The notes beneath the pieces are model-generated. The model made no database searches and had not been told where the DNA came from. It saw only the letters and a list, made by a program, of their open reading frames with translations. From a virus: a stretch of 35,619 bases of DNA. Numbering within the stretch: position 1 is the first letter of the stretch; every line of letters begins with the position of its first letter. Positions 32,265 through 35,619 of the stretch are shown here, piece by piece. Made by a program: the position numbers and the translations under genes. Location of the stretch: positions 1 through 35,619 of IMG/VR virus record IMGVR_UViG_3300046167_000371. One strand, given 5' to 3'.

Positions 32265-33243
32265 ACTTGTCTTGCAGGTAGGCGTAGGACACTGGCATGT
32301 AATCGAACTCCCCGGCCTTGCAATCGTGAAGCATCCAGATGCCCGACCACGTTGTATCCGTCCCGGTCTGGCTGGTTAAGTACGATTCCTGGTGGGAGTA
32401 GAATATTCCTGCCATGAGTCCAATTCTACGTCGGCCTAGCACGTCGCTGGTCTCCGCTATGTCGCGAGTCTGTACGTGACCCTGAACGAACGACTGGTGT
32501 CGCTTCGTCAGTCCAGCACGGGCGCTTGAAATACTGCGTCCCATGACCCCGGAAGTTACGTAATGAACGAATGCTATGCCCTCAATCTCGCATGGCGCCA
32601 GGAACGGGAACACCTCCCAGCCTGACCGTTCATAGTCGAGCATGTCTAAGCTGATAACGTCTTCCCATGCCGCGTCAGAATTCACAAAACGTGTCACGCG
32701 GTCTTCGTGGTTTCCTAGCGTGATCACCCTCCGAGGATTCCAGGCTTTTCGCTTCCCCTTCTTTAGTCGCGCTATCTCCTTATCGATTGGCGCATTCAGT
32801 CTGGCCCACGCGTTATTGGCACTCTCAAAATCTGCCATTATGCGCTTGCCCTCCATGTGTTTGCCGCCCTTCTTGTCCCACGAGGACAGCGAGGGAAAGT
32901 CTGCGTGGTCGCCGAGGTGAACGATCACGTCCGGCTTCATCTTCACCGCATATTTCCCGGCCCACTCTAGGTGGTCAGTGTTAACGTCCGGTTTCACCTG
33001 AGTGTCCGGTATCACCATGATGCGCTTACCTCTAACTGAGGAAGGGCGCGTGGTCTCTGTAGATTGGGGGGTGGATTTCATATTGTTCGAGTTCCTCTTC
33101 CGTGAGCGTGTCGATTTCTTTGCTGATTCGGAGATAGTGCTTTCCGATTTTGTCGTGGTTGGCTCGGGCGTACTTGGCTCGCTCGGTGCAGGTTGAGCGG
33201 CCCAGAAGCGCATTGAGTTCAGCGTCGCTTTCAGATCGGCCAT
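32257..33243 (-). CDS. Calcineurin-like metallophosphoesterase
   Basis: The start is placed at ATG 33243 because GGAGG sits 5 bases before it; the product is 328 residues. The first 75 residues are Ser/Thr/Pro-rich and disordered-looking, and are encoded over the end of the upstream gene. The catalytic domain follows: KRIMVIPDTQ (D-x-Gln in place of D-x-His), VHLGDHAD, TLGNHED, a lone His region IAFVHYVTS and GHVQTRD (Gln in place of the last His). These Gln changes are common in the phage version. Members of this fold cleave phosphodiesters or phosphomonoesters with two metal ions, and the substrate here is unknown. A later start at 33081, with GAGG 10 bases upstream, is possible. Confidence 0.85.
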   Translation of the reverse strand: MADLKATLNSMRFWAAQPAPSEPSTPEPTTTKSESTISESAKKSTRSRKRNSNNMKSTPQSTETTRPSSVRGKRIMVIPDTQVKPDVNTDHLEWAGKYAVKMKPDVIVHLGDHADFPSLSSWDKKGGKHMEGKRIMADFESANNAWARLNAPIDKEIARLKKGKRKAWNPRRVITLGNHEDRVTRFVNSDAAWEDVISLDMLDYERSGWEVFPFLAPCEIEGIAFVHYVTSGVMGRSISSARAGLTKRHQSFVQGHVQTRDIAETSDVLGRRRIGLMAGIFYSHQESYLTSQTGTDTTWSGIWMLHDCKAGEFDYMPVSYAYLQDKYG

Positions 33244-33514
33244 AAATTCCTCCATGAATTTCGCGCCACAGCGCTATGTGATTTACAGGGTGACCCTCCA
33301 TCTCCTTGTGTGCCCATGCGGACAGCACGAGACAATTCTTAGGGTCGAATCGGACACTCCAATTGCCTCGGGCAATGAAGTGGGATAGCTGTAGACCTTG
33401 CGGTTTGTCGCTATAGTCTTTGCCGGTAAGCTGGCAAATGAAACCAGCCTTCTTCCGCATGACATCGCTCATGTGCTTATCGGCGGTCAAACGCTTGATG
33501 CCTCTAAAACTCAT
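33032..33514 (-). CDS. NinG/HNH-like nuclease or recombination protein
   Basis: This 160-residue protein resembles the lambda NinG/Rap group. A basic N-terminus (MSFRGIKRLTADKH) leads to CQLTG, with Cys27. Then comes LQLSHFIARGNWSVRFDPKNC, with His45, Arg54, Asn60 and Cys61, followed by AHKEMEGHP with His69 and His75. The order Cys ... His ... Asn-x ... His fits an HNH-like metal site. NinG/Rap proteins process recombination intermediates. The ATG overlaps the previous stop as ATGA and has GAGGTGA upstream. Its last 70 codons are overlapped by the next gene's N-terminus in another frame. Nuclease activity is inferred from family resemblance. Confidence 0.7.
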   Translation of the reverse strand: MSFRGIKRLTADKHMSDVMRKKAGFICQLTGKDYSDKPQGLQLSHFIARGNWSVRFDPKNCLVLSAWAHKEMEGHPVNHIALWREIHGGIYGRSESDAELNALLGRSTCTERAKYARANHDKIGKHYLRISKEIDTLTEEELEQYEIHPPIYRDHAPFLS

Positions 33515-34365
33515 GGCGTCACCTCGTATATTCCGTAGTCGTTAATTCCATTGGGGACATCCACAGTCCTGATCAGCGCATTCTTTTTGAATGGCCGGTA
33601 ATCAACCTTGTGGTGCCACCTGTTAAACCTCCAAGCAACCTTGGCAACGTCTGGGTGCAGGTCAGCGATCATCTGAGACTTGGGTAGAGTTCCCTCACCC
33701 TTGTAGAACTCCTCAGTGTTGCCGCCCTTCATCCGCTGAGTGGTCACCTTGCCGCAGAGGAACGCGTTAAACTGAATCGTGCAAAGCCCGTCCTTCAGGA
33801 CTCTGAGCGATAGGTCTGTGTCCTCGTTGTACCTACCGCGCCACCGATATGGTGCAGAGTTCTCGATGAGCAAGCACGAGTAGATTCTGGTGTTAGCCAC
33901 GAACGGTGGCACCGCATCAGTCCGCTTGCAGAACGAGTAGTAGTTGAGTCCCGAGATCGGGACGTTGGCGTACCTGTCAGTGAAGTCCTCTGCCGCGCAG
34001 AGAGTCTTGCCCGACCGGATGACCCACTTCTTGTTTCTGTTCAGGTAGTGGAACGCGTCGATGTTGTCGTCCATTACCCAGTGGCGTTTGAATCCTTCCT
34101 CGGTAGATAGATCCCATGCGTAGTTGCGTGCCGCACCCGGTCCCTTAGACTTACTGTCACCTAATTCGTCGCAGGTGTCGTAGTCGTCTAGGTAGGACTG
34201 GGGCAGTACGTGTATCGGGCACGAGTACTTGGCCGCGTATAAATCCCTCTCTGCGGCCTCGACGATTAACCGATACGGCACGCCCATGCTATCAAGGGCA
34301 CGGGCTGTCAACATGTTCTCCCACCTACCCTTCGACACAATAAAGATCGGGTAGCGTGGAGTCAC
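33511..34365 (-). CDS. TET/JBP-associated-type glycosyltransferase (TAGT-like)
   Basis: This 284-residue protein matches, as I recall it, the TAGT family: GT-A glycosyltransferases found beside TET/JBP-type oxygenases in phages that make glycosylated bases, and related to the base J glucosyltransferase. It has YPIFIVSKGRW (5-15), PGAARNYAWD (76-85), HWVMDDNIDAFHYLNRN (95-111) with the metal-binding Asp-Asp-Asn, and ANTRIYSCLLI. RWRGRYNEDTDLSLR (174-188) and TTQRMKGGNTEEF follow. The start is GTG 34365: AGGAGG lies 8 bases upstream and GTGA overlaps the previous stop. An ATG at 34413 has no such site. It would transfer a sugar to a modified base. The oxygenase partner, if present, is outside the window. 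Confidence 0.8.
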   Translation of the reverse strand: MTPRYPIFIVSKGRWENMLTARALDSMGVPYRLIVEAAERDLYAAKYSCPIHVLPQSYLDDYDTCDELGDSKSKGPGAARNYAWDLSTEEGFKRHWVMDDNIDAFHYLNRNKKWVIRSGKTLCAAEDFTDRYANVPISGLNYYSFCKRTDAVPPFVANTRIYSCLLIENSAPYRWRGRYNEDTDLSLRVLKDGLCTIQFNAFLCGKVTTQRMKGGNTEEFYKGEGTLPKSQMIADLHPDVAKVAWRFNRWHHKVDYRPFKKNALIRTVDVPNGINDYGIYEVTP

Positions 34366-34604
34366 TTGTAGATCCTCCTCTCTGGGTCTCTGTGCGGGCG
34401 GTGTGGATGCCATGCCGACTTAGTCTTACCTGTCAGCTTCTGACCGATCAGTTCAGCGAAGGCGTCGAGATCATCCTCAGTCTCAAAACGGAAAATGATC
34501 TGCGCGAACGGCTCCTGCTTTTCCTGAACGAACTCCGGCATCTGTTGCCACTCGGACTGGGCCATTGATTTAGAGTCGATGACCACCGACTTCTCGAAGG
34601 CCAT
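34362..34604 (-). CDS. Small conserved protein upstream of the glycosyltransferase
   Basis: This 80-residue protein has a core FAQIIFRFETEDDLDAFAEL (33-52) followed by IGQKLTGKTKSAWHPH and a basic tail. A 'RFE(T/S)xEDLDAFAxLIGQxLTxKTKSxWxP' pattern recurs in small phage proteins I have seen near DNA-modification genes, sometimes attached to ParB-like domains. The pairing with the TAGT-like gene through a GTGA overlap suggests a shared task. The ATG overlaps the previous stop as TAATG. Its function is unknown. Confidence 0.7.
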   Translation of the reverse strand: MAFEKSVVIDSKSMAQSEWQQMPEFVQEKQEPFAQIIFRFETEDDLDAFAELIGQKLTGKTKSAWHPHRPHRDPERRIYK

Positions 34605-34873
34605 TAATGCACCAGCCTTAGATGACCACCCTTGGTCGGTGTGAAGCTAGGCTCAAACTCGATAGGGTGAATCCATATCAGTTTCATCCCGGTGGTAATC
34701 TCCTCCACGTAATCCAGGGCTTCATCTTCCCCGTAACCCTCCTCAGCGAGTCGCATCATTACGACCTCGCTTGAGTAGCAGGCGACTGGGGTGCCATCCT
34801 CTGCGTAGACACAACCCAACAGGGCGTCGTCAAAGTCAGCTAACATTTCGATCTCTCCTATTTCTTCATCCAT
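34604..34873 (-). CDS. Acidic hypothetical protein, 89 residues
   Basis: The start is taken at ATG 34873, which has a strong GGAGGAGGAG about 8 bases upstream; a longer frame to 35017 lacks such a site. The product is very acidic (MDEEIGEIEMLADFDDALLG, then EEGYGEDEALDYVEEITTG) and ends with strands KLIWIHPIEFEPSF and LRLVH. The second half looks like a small alpha/beta fold, with conserved-looking VYAEDGTPVACYSSEVV before it. I do not recognise it. The stop TAA overlaps the next start. Confidence 0.7.
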   Translation of the reverse strand: MDEEIGEIEMLADFDDALLGCVYAEDGTPVACYSSEVVMMRLAEEGYGEDEALDYVEEITTGMKLIWIHPIEFEPSFTPTKGGHLRLVH

Positions 34874-35087
34874 GAAAATTCTCCTCCTCCGGATCAGGCT
34901 CACGGCTCTGCTCCCACTCTGGTGATCCCGGTTGATCCCAAGTGGTGTAGTCCATGCCGCGCTCCGCGATCCACTCCATGCCTTCGGGGCAGACTCTTTC
35001 CGTGGGTAGCTTCTCAATGCGCTTACCCTCCCGTAAGAATCGTTCCGTCTCCTTGGCTATCTGATCTCTAAGGTTATCTTTCTTCAT
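34866..35087 (-). CDS. Hypothetical charged protein, 73 residues
   Basis: This charged helical protein (MKKDNLRDQIAKETERFLRE at the start) continues with ERVCPEGMEWIAERGMDYTT and an acidic tail ending EEENFHG. AGGAAAGAG precedes the ATG. It overlaps the previous gene by 14 bases and the next by 8. No domain is recognised. The strong ribosome-binding site for the next gene lies inside its last codons. Confidence 0.6.
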   Translation of the reverse strand: MKKDNLRDQIAKETERFLREGKRIEKLPTERVCPEGMEWIAERGMDYTTWDQPGSPEWEQSREPDPEEENFHG

Positions 35088-35265
35088 CGCTCTTTCCTAA
35101 TGCGAGTGCGTTCTTGTAATGGGTTCGAGTTAGTTCCCGAAGGTGCTCGGGAACGTGAGTGGACATAAACTTTTTCTGGCGGTCTGCATCGCCCTGCATC
35201 TCTAAGAGCGCTAGGGCGAACACCCTGGGAGGATGGTCTGCATCCCACCATGATTTACTGCTCAC
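35074..35265 (-). CDS. Hypothetical small protein after the reductase, 63 residues
   Basis: This small protein (MSSKSWWDADHPPRVFALAL at the start) is mostly helical, with a Trp pair near the start and LLEMQGDADRQKKFMSTHVP, then RELTRTHYKNALALGKSDEER. Its ATG overlaps the reductase stop as ATGA. I do not recognise it. The position next to the reductase may hint at nucleotide metabolism, but no motif supports this. Confidence 0.6.
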   Translation of the reverse strand: MSSKSWWDADHPPRVFALALLEMQGDADRQKKFMSTHVPEHLRELTRTHYKNALALGKSDEER

Positions 35266-35619
35266 AACTCGCAGGCGTCACCGACACAGGCCGCAGTCTT
35301 CGCGCCCTCGGTGGTGTCACCTCTCTCGTAAGTTGGGAACAGCGACCAGTCGATGACCGGCATCGCTTGCTTCATGATGTCGTACTCGGCCTGATCGATA
35401 GCCTCGTAAGGTGCCTGGCGATAAGTGCCACCGTCATGAGGTAGGAAACTCATCCCGGTAACCGAATCCCAGTTATCCCATACCCACTGGCACACAGCGA
35501 ACCACGAAGAATCATCATAGTAGGTGGTAGCGCTTACCATGTGCGTTGCCCACGCCTCGCCGTACAGCTTCGCGAGTTCAAGCTGATCGATGCTCGACAT
35601 GTTCTCGACGCAGAGAGAA
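35262..35619 (-). CDS. nrdJ: Class II ribonucleotide reductase, C-terminal part
   Basis: The window ends inside this gene; the frame stays open past ATG 35600 to the edge. The visible 118 residues match the C-terminus of adenosylcobalamin-dependent reductases: WVWDNWDSVTGMSFLPHDGG, TYRQAPYEAID and MPVIDWSLFPTYERGDTTEG. The final ACVGDACEL has two cysteines separated by four residues, like the C-terminal redox pair of Lactobacillus leichmannii reductase. This arm re-reduces the active site. The enzyme makes deoxynucleotides without oxygen and needs vitamin B12, so infection may depend on host or environmental cobalamin. Catalytic residues lie upstream, outside the window. It is the first visible gene of the minus-strand operon. 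Confidence 0.85.
   Translation of the reverse strand, partial: SLCVENMSSIDQLELAKLYGEAWATHMVSATTYYDDSSWFAVCQWVWDNWDSVTGMSFLPHDGGTYRQAPYEAIDQAEYDIMKQAMPVIDWSLFPTYERGDTTEGAKTAACVGDACEL

Overview
The window is a gene-dense piece of a double-stranded DNA bacteriophage genome. The best fit is a short-tailed (podovirus-like) phage: an SU10/DUF5309-like major capsid protein, an SU10-type adaptor, a nozzle-like tail protein, many fibre genes and a run of large internal (ejection-type) virion proteins, with no tape measure, tube or sheath gene. Ribosome-binding sites are strong GGAGG types and most genes join by ATGA or TAATG overlaps. This fits a Gram-negative, probably proteobacterial host, but nothing here identifies the host. 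No integrase, repressor, DNA polymerase, endolysin, convincing holin or tRNA is visible.

Left part (1-29457, plus strand): virion genes. In order: the end of a probable small terminase gene; a non-coding gap with a Fur-box-like palindrome; the large terminase; a free-standing HNH homing endonuclease; portal; a small conserved protein; scaffold; major capsid protein; a strong intrinsic terminator; two small proteins; two related fibres; the adaptor; two more fibres (one with an S74 chaperone domain and metal-binding-type HxH motifs); a glycine-rich tip protein; a tail assembly chaperone; several small proteins including a lipoprotein with DDTT repeats; a second S74 protein; the nozzle; a GNAT-like protein; a third S74 protein; and five internal virion proteins. 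One of these carries a class I methyltransferase-like domain.

Middle (29458-29648): a short gap between convergent transcription units, with hairpins.

Right part (29649-35619, minus strand): a tightly coupled nucleic-acid-metabolism operon. Read in its own direction it holds the C-terminal end of an adenosylcobalamin-dependent (class II) ribonucleotide reductase, small unknown genes, a TET/JBP-associated-type glycosyltransferase suggesting modified bases, a NinG-like HNH protein, a calcineurin-like phosphoesterase whose N-terminus is overprinted on the NinG-like gene, a possible PD-(D/E)XK protein, DUF3310, a Sak/DUF1071 single-strand annealing protein, an SSB-like protein with an acidic DEDLPF tip, and two small genes for a cysteine-rich and a membrane protein.

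A striking technical feature is that at least 17 apparent single-base frameshifts break the genes left of about 20.7 kb (small terminase, portal, scaffold, capsid, fibres, nozzle). None is seen in the remaining 15 kb. Each is repaired by removing one base (14 cases) or adding one (3 cases), and the repaired reading frames are family-like and divisible by three. Insertion-biased sequencing error in part of the assembly is the simplest explanation. Affected genes are listed below over their full repaired span.
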